Positions 10,514-21,774 of a stretch of DNA of 64,000 nucleotides are shown in pieces (position 1 is the first letter of the stretch; each line of letters opens with the position of its first letter). Source of the DNA: Sclerotiophoma versabilis (taxonomy: Eukaryota > Ascomycota > Dothideomycetes > Pleosporales > Didymellaceae); the NCBI GenBank assembly GCA_012274445.1, contig JAAROD010000044.1, forward strand, positions 992,001 through 1,056,000, given 5' to 3'. The notes beneath the pieces are model-generated. The model was not told the origin of the DNA. It made no database searches and worked only from the letters and a program-made list of their open reading frames with translations. Position numbers and translations under genes: made by a program.

Positions 10514-11932
10514 TCAGTTTGCATGCCAACTCTTTCTCCCAGTAATCCACTTGAAGCTAGCGCACCACCCCTCAGCCTCTCCTCGCTCCGACCTTTCTAC
10601 CCAATCCGCAACCTCTTTTTGCGCACGCGCTATGTCCGCTCTGACTTCTTCAGCACTCCATATCCGCTCCCTGTCGCCAGACTTGGTTAACAGCCGTAGA
10701 AGACTTGCCTCAAAGCCTTCCATGACCACAACTAACATAAGCTTACCTATCCGTCTCTGCTCCTCATCATCTACCCATTGTCCTATAGGAACATTGACAT
10801 GTGTAGTCTGAATGTCTATGAAGCCCGCTTCTTCAAGGTAAGAGGGATGCATGTAGAACAAGCCAAGTGGGCGTCCGGACTTGTAAGACGCCTCCATCAT
10901 AGAAGCATAGAGCTTCCGTAAAGTCGGTATGGGGAATGTTGCCGGATCAGATGTTGCGTGATCGATAGGCACGGCTCCCAAGTCCCAGTCTGCCACTTCG
11001 ATCCAGCCACCAGGCGATAGGCTTTTGTGAATCTCCGCATAAACCTCCTCCCAATGCGAAAATGAACCCTTCATGTTGCGGAGATGGATAAACTCGTAGG
11101 GCTCGCTGAAGTGCCACCCGGGTTCAGGCTGAGGGTTGAGGTTACAGGCGTCAATAACGAGCGACTCGACCGAGGTCTCTGAGTATGTGATGGATTTGCT
11201 GAACTCGGCTCTGTCTGGTGATTTTGGAGGAGAATGTATAGGTATTCGGTGCGTCATGTTGCGGTAGAAGTCGAAGTTCGAAATGGCGTTCAGTTCCTCC
11301 GTATGCGCATCTACACCCCACACGTCCAAGTTGTCCAGCTCCCAAGTCACGTCTGCGCTACCTACAGTTGCTTCTGTTGTATCCAGATCCCACTGTGTCA
11401 TGTCGATGCCGACAACTTCTGCTTGTGGATGCGTCTGAGCCATTGCGACTGCCCAATGGCCAGGCCCTGTACCAAGATCGAGGATTCTTCTTGTGGTAGG
11501 CGAGAGTCTTGTAGTAGTCAAGCGACCTTGTAGTGCATGCACAAAGATCTGGTGTTGGAAAAATAAACGGTCTTGTTCTTTGAGGTCGCCATCGAAAACA
11601 CATGGATTGAAGTATGTATCGTTGCCATAGGTGCGGTCATTCTCGTGTACATATTCAATATCCTCCGAGGTTACGGTGCGTACAGATCGACTGCGTAGCG
11701 TGGTCAGTGGTGCCCTTCACTACGCCAGAACTTGAGAGTGATTCGACAGTAAGGCTTCAAGAAAACTATCTGTGAGTAATTACACAACCCGGAGACAGAA
11801 TACAGAGTCCTGTCGGTGTACAACTTACACAGATTCGATGGAGGTGGAGCTCCCTGAATCAGCTCGCTGGCGTTTGGATGCGGCTGTGTCATGTCCAACC
11901 AGAGTGTCGGGATGTGGCTGTCCCTTACCCAT
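10514..11932 (-). CDS. LaeA-like SAM-dependent methyltransferase
   Basis: Minus strand, exons 11932-11829 and 11690-10514, 426 aa. The 138-bp intron has GTAAGT, a CTGAC branch site and CGCAG. The N-terminus is a short polar, Ser-rich region. HENDRTYGNDTY precedes a class I methyltransferase fold with motif I (ILDLGTGPGHWA, about 104-115), an acidic end of strand 2 (VVGIDM) and a post-motif segment SPGGWIEVADWD. This is the layout of fungal LaeA/UMTA-type proteins, whose founding member is a nuclear regulator of secondary metabolism. Many paralogues of unknown substrate exist, so global-regulator status should not be assumed. The final helix carries charged residues (RADIARAQKEVADWV). No biosynthetic genes lie nearby. 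It converges on the PAP2 gene with only 149 bp between stops. Confidence 0.85.
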
Positions 11933-13568
11933 GGTCTCGGGAAGGAATCCAATCTAGTCCTCCACTCGTGGATCGAGTGGTGGCGAACGTTGAAGACGTC
12001 AAAATTCCTGGACTTCGGTTTGTGTTATCTCCTAAGTTGTGTTTGCGCAATCTGATAAGAGGGGCGTCGACCTGAATGTTGCAGGCCCTTGACGATGGCG
12101 GCTCGACCGACTAGCGCATGATCTTTGTAGAACTTGCGGAGCCCTACAGCAAAACTCAAGATTAGTCTAAGGGCGAGCCGCACCGAACTCTGATCGGTAC
12201 GTAAAATTGCCGAAGGCGTGATCGATTAGCTGTGCACCGAGTGCCTCTGCTGACCTCCTGAGTACATACTTATGTACCTTGATCTGAACGGACACCAGCT
12301 GCCAGCGAGGAGTATCCATGCCGGCAACGTATAGCGCGCTAGGTTTGCACCGACTCTCAAGACAGGCGGGCGGGCAGCCAGACTGAACACGCGATAGCTG
12401 CAGCGGGTTAAATTGGGTATTGCATTGCGTTAGCTTGATGCACTCGTTGTACAAAGTTGGCATGCACATTGAAGATCCTCGGGGTTGCGGCAAGCATTGC
12501 GAGGATGTCAGAATGGAAGTACATCTCGTATTTGACAAGCTATTTGGCGCTGTGTATGTAAGCCGGGCCGCCCCCTCGGGATCTCTTAGAAAGAGGGGCA
12601 CGATGCTGAACCCTTGACCATGCTTGGTGTAGCATGAGCATGCCTATGTCCGGTGGCTTTTCTTCTAATGACCTGTGAGACCAGCCATAAGTCTGGTGAG
12701 CCTTGGCTGTCAGAAGTGAGGCATTTAGCTGCATATTCTTTCTAGAACGTGACGGACTGCGGGAGGGGAAGCAGATGTCGAGTGGGGTTCACGAAGATCG
12801 TCGCTTGCTGACCAGTAGAAGCCAGCGAGATAAATATACAATCGATATTGGCTGAGCACCATATCTTGTGGGATCTGAAGAGCTCAGCAGGTCTTGGAGT
12901 TGCAGGCTTGTTGTCGCCGTCTCAAGGTTTCAGTGTGACGTGGATCTGAACGTGGAGACCTGCTTCGGAGATTATGCCGCATGCTGTCTCAGAGCTGATC
13001 CAACATATAGGTAAGGAGGCGCTGCACGACCGTATTGCTGGGCGAGAATGTAACACGGAATTTTAGTGATTGGATCAAGGCGCGCCACCATCCTGTCACT
13101 GACATCGCTACCGCTGCCAACACGCTTACTGGAAGATGAAGAAGCCGTCCCGGTAAAGCCGCACCAAGGAGCCGGGTGCACTCATGACTCAAGCGGAGAT
13201 TGTAGGACATAGTGGGATGTTCGCGGCCTAAAAGAGGTGATGATGGTCATAGAATGGTCTGACTGACTGAGAGGAAGGAGATAGGAGAAAACGCTAGGCG
13301 AGCGATGGTCAGGACTTGAATCGATAAGCTTGGAGGACAGCCACACATGGGAGGCACGCCAGCACATCCGTATATGCGTCGATCAAATGTCTTGCTTTCA
13401 TTTGTATAACGCGAGCGCGCAGTGGCTAGCCCGACCGCTTGCCTTAGCAGAATGCTCATACTCATTCACTAATGCATCTTCTACAGCCATTGAGACTCCC
13501 CCAAGTTTCAACTTTTGTTTCTGGTCCGAATCCTCATACCTTTGCATTCGCCTCTTTGCTCGTGTAAC
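11933..13568. other. Intergenic stretch of about 1.6 kb upstream of the methyltransferase
   Basis: This stretch lies between the methyltransferase start and the stop of glycyl-tRNA synthetase, both minus strand. No supported coding sequence, repeat or RNA gene was found. It must hold the methyltransferase promoter and the 3' flank of GRS1. Confidence 0.4.
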
Positions 13569-15873
13569 TCAATCATCGACCTCCTGACCTTCGAATTTTG
13601 GCAGACGCGCAGCGACATCTGACCACTGCTCCTTACCATTAACAAGATTGGTGATGGCGGTAATGATCTCGTCTAGACTGGCGCGAACCTGCTCTGTCGA
13701 GTCACGGTCACGCAGTGTGAATGTGTTGTCCTTGACGGACTGGAAGTCAATGGTGATACCGAGAGGGGTACCAAGCTCATCGTTACGCTGCATGTTGTTA
13801 GCACTGTACAAAATATGAAGGAAAACAATTGATGACTTACCGAGTAACGCTTGCCAATGGAAGCGCCGGAGTCGTCGACACGAGTGGAGACGCCGGCTTC
13901 TTGCAGCTTGTCACTCAGTGTGCGTACGAAAGGCTTAAAGTCGCTGTGCGAGCTCAGCGGAACAATGAGCGCCTTGGTCGGGGCGACCGTAGGAGGGAAG
14001 GATAAGACACCACGAGCTTCGTCTTGCTCACGAGTCCAGTAGATGTGTTCGCAAAGGGCGTAGACGATACGGCCAATACCAAACGATGGCTCGATAACGT
14101 TGGGTGTGTACTCCCGAACGTTCTCTACTCTTGTGCGCTTCTCGATGGTGATCAGCTCCTTGGGAACCTCGACCTTGCCATCGCCAACACCGGGCACATC
14201 GATGACAATCTTGCCCTCCTTTTCGAGATCAAGAGATAGCTTCTCACGTAGATCTTGTGTGAGAGCCTCGATAGCGTTTTCGACGGTCTTACCGTCCTTC
14301 TTAAACTTGGGACCAAACTTCTTCTTCTCAATGTCGCATACCCACTCCTCAACCTTGAGAGGCTCCTTCCTAGGCTCACGAACAACCAGCGGTGCACCAG
14401 TCTTCTTCATGTGAACAGTCAAATCGTATGCGCTACGGTCGGCACAACCAACGCACTCAATCCAGCCGTACGAAGTAAGTAGCTCGGCATCCCAGCAGTC
14501 TGCAGCGTAGTGGGCCATCTCGTTGGCCATGTGTTGCCTGAAGCGAATCTTCTTGGGGTCGACACCGATCTTGAGCAAGAACTGCTGGATGCGGGCAAGG
14601 AAGTAACCAAGTGTCTCGTTATCAACAAGACCGGTCTTGACAGCCTCGCCAATCTTGGTGGTCTTAACATTGGTCTTACCGGACAGCTGGACTTCGCGGT
14701 CGAGAAGCTCAAGCTCAACGTCGGCGACTTCCTCAAAGCGAGGGTGCTTCTTGCCGCCCTCAGGATCAACAAAGTGCTCGATTTCAGCCATCAAGAACTC
14801 TCGGACTCGCAGAAGACCGGAGCGTGGGGAGATTTCGTTGCGGAAGGACTTGCCGATAGAGGCCGAGGCAAAGGGCATCTGTTGCTGGTTGAATTCGAGG
14901 AGCTTTGCAAAGTTCAGGAACTGACCCTGGGCGGTCTCAGGACGCAGGTAGCCGGGCATGTTCGAGGAGGGACCGATCGAAGTCTGGAACATGAGGTTGA
15001 AGGCGACGGGAGGCAGAAGCTCGCCGTTGGTGGCAGGGTTCCTGATGTCGTACTTCTTGATGAGTAGACCGAGCTCCTCGCCGTTGTAGTTGTCAATCTT
15101 GGCCAGCACCTCCTCGTACTCGGTGACGAGAGCATCGTCCATCTTGACAGCAGTGATGTTCTTGACCTTCTTCTTCTTTTTCTTGGGGTCCTCCTCTTCT
15201 GCCTCGACCTTTTCGCCACGAGCCTCCTTGTTGCCCTTCAATCTGGCCTCCAGCACCTCCTCGACAAGGTGGTCTGCGCGGAAGATCTCGCCGGTCTTGG
15301 GGTCCTTGCACATCCAGTCGGCGAACTTGTCGACGTGGCCGGACGTCTTGAGGACTTCGTGGGGTGTCAGCATGGTGGTGTCAACTGCAACGGGTCAGTG
15401 GTGTCGGCAGTCCATGGTCTCGTGCGCATTACCCTCCAGCATGTTCTCCTTCAGCACAAAGTGCTTTCGCCATACGTCGACGATGTTGTTTGTGAGGGCG
15501 GTGCCCGGCGGGCCGTAGTCGTAGAGGCCAGAGACACCGCCGTAGATGTCAAAGGCGGGTGTGTAGAAGAAGCGTCGCTGCAGTGGTCAATATGACTCGA
15601 AGCGGCGCATGGCGTGTACGAGGCGCATACCTTCATGACGGACTCGAGCGAAGCCCTGTCGAAGGGCTTGCCCTTGAAGGTGGTCATATCGCTCGGCATC
15701 TTGACCTGTTGCTTCCGCTTGGGCACGACAAACTTGGAGTGGGTAGGGGTGGCAGAGAAGCGCGCGGACTTGGTGGGATAAACAAGGCAAGGCGGGGTAC
15801 TAAAAACGGGCCTGCAGTTACGCAGTGAAGACGACGGAGTGTTAGCGCGCAACAGCCGCGACACGCACTGCAT
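13569..15873 (-). CDS. GRS1: Glycyl-tRNA synthetase, with optional mitochondrial presequence
   Basis: Minus strand, four exons: 15873-15631, 15577-15433, 15384-13841 and 13787-13569. The three introns are 53, 48 and 53 bp. The long form has 716 aa. From the second in-frame ATG (15699, MPSDMTTFKG) it is 658 aa, the usual cytosolic length. The 58 extra residues are rich in Arg, Ser and Thr with no acidic residue (MQCVSRLLRANT...SARFSATPT), a typical mitochondrial targeting sequence. Class II synthetase motifs are present: motif 2 (FRNEISPRSGLLRVREF), the glycine-specific AEIEHFVDP, and motif 3 (PSFGIGRIVYALCEH), followed by an anticodon-binding domain (ALIVPLSS to VNGKEQWSDV). It charges tRNA-Gly for cytosolic and probably also mitochondrial translation. 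It is divergent from RPF1 with 301 bp between the long-form start and the RPF1 start. Confidence 0.95.
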
Positions 15874-16174
15874 TCACTTTGAGAGTCTCTCGCTGCAGAG
15901 AGAAGCAATTGGCCCAACGAGTGTCTAGTTGATATACAATCCACCGATGAATCATCGCTCGTGACTCCTCGAACCGAGCATCTGCGACGACAGATGCGAC
16001 CAGCTCCGGGGCGGAGAAACCCTCGCCGACAAAAAAGTTCGGACTCGATCCGCAACATGCAGCTCCACAGCCCGACACCACGCCTTTGAGCTTGTAAGCT
16101 GTAACGGTAGGCAAATCGTCGCAGATACCCACAGAAAGCTCTGACAAAATATCAGAGCTGCACCGTCACTCAGC
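15874..16174. promoter_or_regulatory. Shared divergent promoter of GRS1 and RPF1
   Basis: This 301-bp gap separates the long-form GRS1 start and the RPF1 start on opposite strands. If the short GRS1 start is used, the GRS1 leader lies in the adjoining 174 bases. No TATA-like box stands out. Both genes serve translation, so co-regulation is plausible but not shown. Confidence 0.5.
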
Positions 16175-17539
16175 ATGGCGTTTTCCAAGTCGCCATCCGT
16201 AGCCACAGGCTTCAAGCCAAAGAACAAGCTCCGCCGGCAAGCCGCCTTCCTCTCCATAAAGAAAGCCAGAGAAGCAGACAAGCGTGACCTGCGACACCGC
16301 CGCAAGCGAGAGGAAGCAAAAGACGTCTCACTGCGCGAAGAGCGCCTCAAGAACAACGTCCCCCAGACCATCGACAACAAGCGAGTATGGGACGAGCCCG
16401 TGGGAGACGACGAGGACGTCCTGGGCTGGGCGGTGGACGTGGAGCGGCTGGCCAAGAAGAGGAAGCTCGACCAGGAAGCGGCAGAGAAGCTTGAAGAAGA
16501 GGGCACACTAGCCAAGCTCAAGAAGAGGGACCAAGAGCAAGACGAAGGTTCAGATGAGGAGGACGAGGATAGGGACGAGGAGGAAGAAGAAGATGACGAA
16601 GATGCAGACTCCATGCTCGACTCGGACCACGAAGATTCTGCCTTCGACTCTGACGATTCAGAACTCTCCAAAGCAAAGAAGAAGCGCGGCGCATCCCCCG
16701 ACCCCTCCATAGCAACCACAACCGCCACGAACATGGAGCTCTCCCCCGAATTCCTCAAGCAGAAATTCCCGCAACTCTTCGAACCGCAACCCGAACCCAA
16801 AATCCTCGTCACAACATCTCTAAACTCCACTCTACACAAGGAAGCCGACACCCTGACCTCCTTCTTCCCCAACTCGACCTACATCCGGCGCACCGCACAC
16901 GCGCACGCACATAAATACTCGATACGAGAAATCGCACAGTTCGCTGCGGCACGAGACTACACAGCCGTTGTTATTCTAATGCAAGCTCACCACGAGAAAA
17001 AGCCCGACGGATTGGACATAGTGCACCTGCCGAATGGACCGCACTTCCACTTCAGTGTGACGAATTGGATAGAGGGGAAGAAGCTTCCTCGCCACGCGAA
17101 TGACACTGGGCATTACCCGGAGCTCATACTGAACAACTTCAAGACACCATTGGGTATCTTAACGGCACATCTGTTCAAGGGCTTGTTCCCTGCGGCGCCG
17201 GAGCTGGAGGGGCGACAGGTCTTGACGCTGCACAATCAGCGCGATTACATCTTTGTGCGGAGACATCGATATGTGTTCCGTGACAAGCGAGAGACGGAGA
17301 AGCCAATCCTTGGAAACGACGGGAAGCCGATCAAGGGCGTGGAGGACATCAAGGTTGGTATGCAGGAGATTGGGTAAGTTGCGGCAACAAAACACCTATT
17401 GCTATTTTACTAATGTGATGGCAGGCCGCGCATGACACTCAAGCTCCGAAGAGTAGACCGCGGGATCCAGTTCAAGAGTGGCCAGGAGTGGCAATGGAAG
17501 GGCCGTATGGAGAAGCAGAGGACGCGCTTCAATATGTAG
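16175..17539 (+). CDS. RPF1: Ribosome production factor 1 (Brix domain, 60S assembly)
   Basis: Exons 16175-17373 and 17425-17539 give 437 aa. The 51-bp intron has GTAAGT, TACTAAT and GGCAG. The basic N-terminus (KPKNKLRRQAAFLSIKKAREADKR) is followed by a coiled, acidic region (runs of Glu/Asp at about 120-170). The Brix domain follows, beginning PKILVTTS and continuing through FFPNSTYIRR, HLPNGPHFHFSV and ILNNFKTPLG, and ending RRVDRGIQFKSG and EWQWKGRMEKQRTRFNM. These are the signatures of Rpf1, a nucleolar factor needed for large-subunit pre-rRNA processing (family knowledge). Length and domain order match the family. The stop is 561 bp from the convergent CAF1 gene. Confidence 0.95.
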
Positions 17540-18099
17540 AAGGAATGTCTATGGTGCCACAGACTGGCACGAAACGATTCATCTTGAAGACGAAGAATCG
17601 GCTCAGGGCCGTAGTGCTATTGTGCAAAGAACCGTAATGGCCTTGGTTTAACTATGCAAACCCAAACGCTGCCTACCCACAGTATCCCCACTAACCCAGC
17701 CGACCTGTTTCCAACGCCTTGAGCAATGTCAGAACGCCAAAATAATACATGCTTGAACAATAATCAAAGACACTCGACCCAGCCCCCCCAAAAGAAGGGT
17801 TCACTGAGATATCCACCCGCGCCAATGACCCGCCTGGCGTCCCCCTCGGCACCCACGCACTGGTGTGACACCACCGCCCGAAGACTGCTTCAAAGGACTG
17901 GACGCCCAAGATGATCGAGGAGTGTGAGGCAGAGGCACAAACGGTTGAGGAAACGGATGTACAGACCAAGGCGCACCCGGTGACTGGAACGGAGATGGGT
18001 GCGGTTGCGGAGGAGGAAATGCCCTTGAGGTTGGAGGAAACGGAACGTGCAGAATGGGCACTGTGGAATCATTCAGTATGGAGCTCAGCTTTGGTGCAA
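17540..18099. other. Intergenic region between convergent RPF1 and CAF1/POP2
   Basis: The 560 bp hold only the two 3' flanks. No supported gene, repeat or RNA is visible. Confidence 0.45.
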
Positions 18100-19777
18100 C
18101 TACTTGTTACCACCGTAGCCTCCATAGTTACCACCAGGCGTCATATGACCTGTAGGTCCTGGCGTTGTTGCAAGACCAGCTGGATGATTTGTCGGTGTGC
18201 TAGGCCCATCGCCGTGTCTTGCATTGCCTGGGTGAAACATCATGCCGCCGTTGAGGCCTTGGAAACCAGTGAGATTCTGCTGCCCTTGTGCAGCAAGTAC
18301 AGCTGCTTGTGCTGTTGCGCTAGCCGGTGGTCCAACGCCTGTCAGTCCCCACATCTGCCCATTCATCTCATCGGGAATTGCTCCTTCAAAGATTTTTTTC
18401 TTCAACTCCCAAAAAACAGTGCCAGTAAGCCAGGCATCAGAGCCCGCAGTATGCGAGTTACCGATGCGTTGACACCCCAGCTCGTCAGCGAGATCCTGAA
18501 GCCCTGATTTTGTGCCCAGGTTGTTCAAGATGTTGGTGGCATTGGCGCCTATTATGCCGCGGCGAACAAGGTTATTTGCATGACGCCAGAGGTATTTGAC
18601 ATCGAGAAGCCGAGGAAAGAAAATCTCGACAAGCTTGCGGTATGAGTCCTCGTCTTCAGGCAACGGCTTGGAACTGAGCATCTTGACTAGGTAGGCAAAG
18701 TCGTAGCCAGAGTGGAAGGATATCCAGTTGACGTCTTCTGAAAGCGTCATGCCAGATGTTATCAGTAGCGAGCCGAATTCTTGAGGGTCGATGCCTTGTG
18801 ATGCGTGCTTTTCGAAGTCGGCGCCGGACTTCTTCAACATCTGGATGGATTCCTCGTTGTACATGTCGTCCTCGAGGGAGAACTGGAAGTTGAAGCTCCA
18901 TGTGCAGGGACACATGACTATGTTGTTCGCATATCGCTGCAGGGATTTGGGCTGGTATTGCAGAGTGGAGGAATCGAGCTGTGCGGGAGGAATCTCGCCT
19001 TGTATCGAGAACAATGTAACGCCGAGCTGGATGATCTTGAGGAGGTCGACGTTGCAGCGCACTGTTTGGTAGTGGTATGAGGCTTTCGAGTTGAAGTCGC
19101 CGATCGGCCGTGCGACAACACCGGGAAATTCTGTGTCCTGGTGCAAGGGTGAGCATCATCATGAGCCAAGAACGGCAGAATAAAAGGAAGTACCAAGCGC
19201 ATGGCTCCAAAGTCGCTGAAAGCGTTGATGGTGCACTTCAAGCACCCATGTCAGACTTGCGACGCGCACAATGAAGCAGCGCGCGGGGCGTATGGAAAGG
19301 TGTACTAACCATGCTGATGTATGGGTATTGATCGATCAGAGAGCGCAGCAGGTCCATCTCCTGGTGCAAGTTTGACCGCCAGACATCTCTTATCCGCTGC
19401 CCAGCAAGGCCTTTGGCGCCGTCCTGGCCACGTACAGCGTCCTGCTGCAGTTGAGCGCCGTGGGCGAAACGCATGCGCGCCTCGTGGCCGTCCAGACCTG
19501 TCCCTCCACTGACCCCGCCGAGGCCAGCTGCGGCCCCGAGCCCTGCACCGCCGAGGCCGGCAGCGATTCCAGCGTTGTTCGACTGGAAGGCATGTTGGCT
19601 CTGGCCGAAAAGGTTGATGTTGTGGCCTTGGTTAGCTCCGCCGAAGCTGGGATGTGGCATGTTCTGCTGTTGCTGGTGCTGCTGTTGCAGTTGTGGTTGT
19701 TGGTGCATGGGCGCGGACAGGTGGGCGAAGGGGTTCGAGAGGTTGTGGCCGGGGAAGCGGCCGCCGTTGCGTGCCAT
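18100..19777 (-). CDS. POP2: CCR4-NOT deadenylase subunit Caf1/Pop2
   Basis: Minus strand, exons 19777-19310 and 19137-18100, 501 aa. The 172-bp intron (GTTAGT...CCAG) is one of the longest in the window and splits ISM from DTEFPG. The N-terminal ~110 residues are Gln-, His- and Gly-rich (QQQHQQQQ) and probably disordered. The DEDD nuclease domain begins RDVWRSNLHQEMDLLRSLI. Its acidic residues are D157 and E159 (DTEFPG), D302 (HSGYDF) and D390 with H385 (SHTAGSD), so all catalytic positions of a DEDDh exonuclease are kept. It shortens mRNA poly(A) tails in the CCR4-NOT complex. The Gly/Pro-rich tail after GQMWGLTGVG is low-complexity, as in filamentous fungi generally. It is divergent from the complex I gene. 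Confidence 0.95.
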
Positions 19778-20143
19778 TGTGCGATCTGGAAGGTGCTACT
19801 GCTGGGTAGCTCGTGTGCGATGCTGGTGCAGGACCACGGGCATGCGGTCGCCGGGCCCGAAGGTGCGGACGGGCGGGGGGCGAGAGTCGCGTTGGCTGGG
19901 TGCGCTTGGCCTCGGGGAGGAGGAGCGTGAGCCGTGCGCGGTTCGTGGGCGTTGGCGAGTCGAGGCGTGGTGGACGGCGGTGGTGGCCTGCGGAGGGGCG
20001 CTGCAGATGAAAGCGAGCGCGGGAGTGCTGGCCGCAGCTGCAGTCCGAGCTCGCGCCAAGCCATCGAGTCGAGCAACCGCGACGTCAAGCCGCTCCGCGC
20101 CGACAGCCTCCAGATCCACGCTGCGTCTCGACCTACCCGCACA
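19778..20143. promoter_or_regulatory. Divergent promoter of POP2 and the complex I subunit gene
   Basis: A 366-bp, GC-rich gap between opposite-strand start codons. No specific binding site can be named. Confidence 0.4.
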
Positions 20144-20540
20144 ATGAGGCCCTCATAGTGAGTCCCGGATCCGCAGCACCCCAAGCCGCGCTGCTGCCCC
20201 TCTCCGCGCGCATTGCTGACGTGCGCAGCTCCGTCATGGCAAAGCCCAACATCACCGGCTTCGACCCGCAGAAGTTCGCTGCTGCTGCGAAGAGCGGCAC
20301 CCGGGGCGACCCATGGGCACGATAGTACGCACCTCGAATGCTTCGTTGCGCTCCCACGCACCACACTCACACACACACAGCGAGCAATGGCGATACACAG
20401 GTCCCTTCTCCAGGTGGAACCGCTTCAAGGGTTCCTTCCCCGGTCTCGGCATTGCCACAGTTGCATTCGCCGGATACCTGGTTGTTGAGAAGCTGTTCTT
20501 TCCTGAAGAGCACGGTCACCACAGCGCAGACGGCCACTGA
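20144..20540 (+). CDS. Complex I accessory subunit, B12/NDUFB3 type
   Basis: Three exons can be fitted: 20144-20157 (only 14 nt, MRPSY), 20229-20324 and 20381-20540, giving 89 aa. Intron 1 (71 bp) has GTGAGT, a GCTGAC branch site and CGCAG. Intron 2 (56 bp) runs from GTACGC to ACACAG. If intron 1 is in the leader instead, the protein starts at the ATG at 20236 (MAKPNITGFDPQKF) with 82 aa. The motif set PNITGFDPQKF, GDPWAR, EQWRYTGPFSRWNRF and a single membrane helix (PGLGIATVAFAGYLVVEKLFF) matches the B12 subunit of mitochondrial NADH:ubiquinone oxidoreductase, a small membrane-arm protein without redox centres. The His-rich tail (EEHGHHSADGH) is typical of the fungal form. Confidence 0.85.
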
Positions 20541-21730
20541 GCGGGGTAGCTGCGCAATCACACGGGCCTAGAAAGAGATGCAGAGGAGAAGATATGCAAA
20601 ACCTGGGCGTACCGGATGACTCAGTTTCCCTTGCTGCGAGGACTGTATATAGGGTATATCACACAGCAAGACCAAAGCAAGTCTCGTTTGTCAGCGTACG
20701 TGGGCTCCATGTGATTCGCTGCATCCGTCCAAGGCAGTGACCTAGCTCGTGATCGCGGGACGGTCTCCAAGACCTGGCGAGCTCATACAACAAATTTGTC
20801 CTTTCCGCCGAGACTGCTAGCTCAATGGACATAGACATCGCACCTCTCAGCAGTCAATCTCTTCGTCGTCAGTAAAGTACGAGCATGATCAATTTTGTCA
20901 CGTCCAAGCATGATAAGCAACTTGTTACCCACGCTGGCCTATAAGCCAACAACATACTCTTCCCTACTGGTATGCCATCTTGGCCCTAAGAATTCCAGGT
21001 CCCGATCACAAAGAGCATGAATGGCTCAGATGTAGCAGGCCAAGAGTTTTGGTCTTGTCGAGGTTTGCTGATTACCTTGAAAAGGTCGATTTTGAGGTGA
21101 CACGAGCAACTAAAAGCAGACCACTGAGGGTGTAAGCAAATGTGAGGCAAGAAGCCATTGACTGTCTTCGTTCCTGCCCAGATGTCAGGTAGCAAATAGC
21201 GCACGCAATTTGATGCCAATTAAGTCTCGAAACAAGGACGAGATACTCCAATTAGAAATGGCACTGCACAGCATCAGAGACGAGAGTAATTTGGTTCGGC
21301 AGAGTCCGGTACCTGCAGCACAGTTGTATGATTGCTAGCCTCAGGAAACTCTTGTCAACATTTTCCACCAACACTGTCACAATGAGCGCGCTTGTCTGCG
21401 TCGGCTCTCCACTGTCCAACAGCGGCTCGACTGTGCCTCACTACAACCTCATAACGTCGCGGTTCTCCGCGGCTGCATGTCCAGACTCTCAAGCCCATCA
21501 CGAAATCTACTCGACCAGATCCTCAGCCCTGGAAACGGCCTTGTCACACCGAATCCGTGCAAACGTGTGTAATGTCCACTTCAGCTGACCACCAAGCAGC
21601 GACCTGTCATCTTTGTGATCCATCTTGCGTTTTTACATGCAGCAACGGCTTGTAGCCCTGTTGGTAGCTACCGATCTTCGGTGAGAGGATCACAACCCTT
21701 GTCCACCGGCCCGCTCGCCAGCCCGCTGAA

Positions 21731-21774
21731 CGTGCTCGAACCGTGCTCGAACCGTGCTCGAACCGTGCTCGAAG
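21731..21774. repeat. 11-bp minisatellite, four units
   Basis: Four head-to-tail copies of CGTGCTCGAAC occur, the last ending in G. There is no divergence between the first three units. Confidence 0.85.

Noticed and set aside
11691..11828. The 138-bp gap in the methyltransferase as a sign of a truncated N-terminus
   Set aside because: It has GTAAGT, a CTGAC branch site and CGCAG, and splicing restores the frame exactly to the conserved ENDRTYGNDTY region.
14510..15067. A 185-codon plus-strand frame within the GlyRS gene
   Set aside because: It is antisense to a strongly supported coding exon and is a frame shadow of codon bias.
15952..16872. A 306-codon minus-strand Ser-rich frame opposite RPF1
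   Set aside because: It is the reverse reading of the acidic and basic runs of RPF1 (GAG/GAA read as CTC/TTC).
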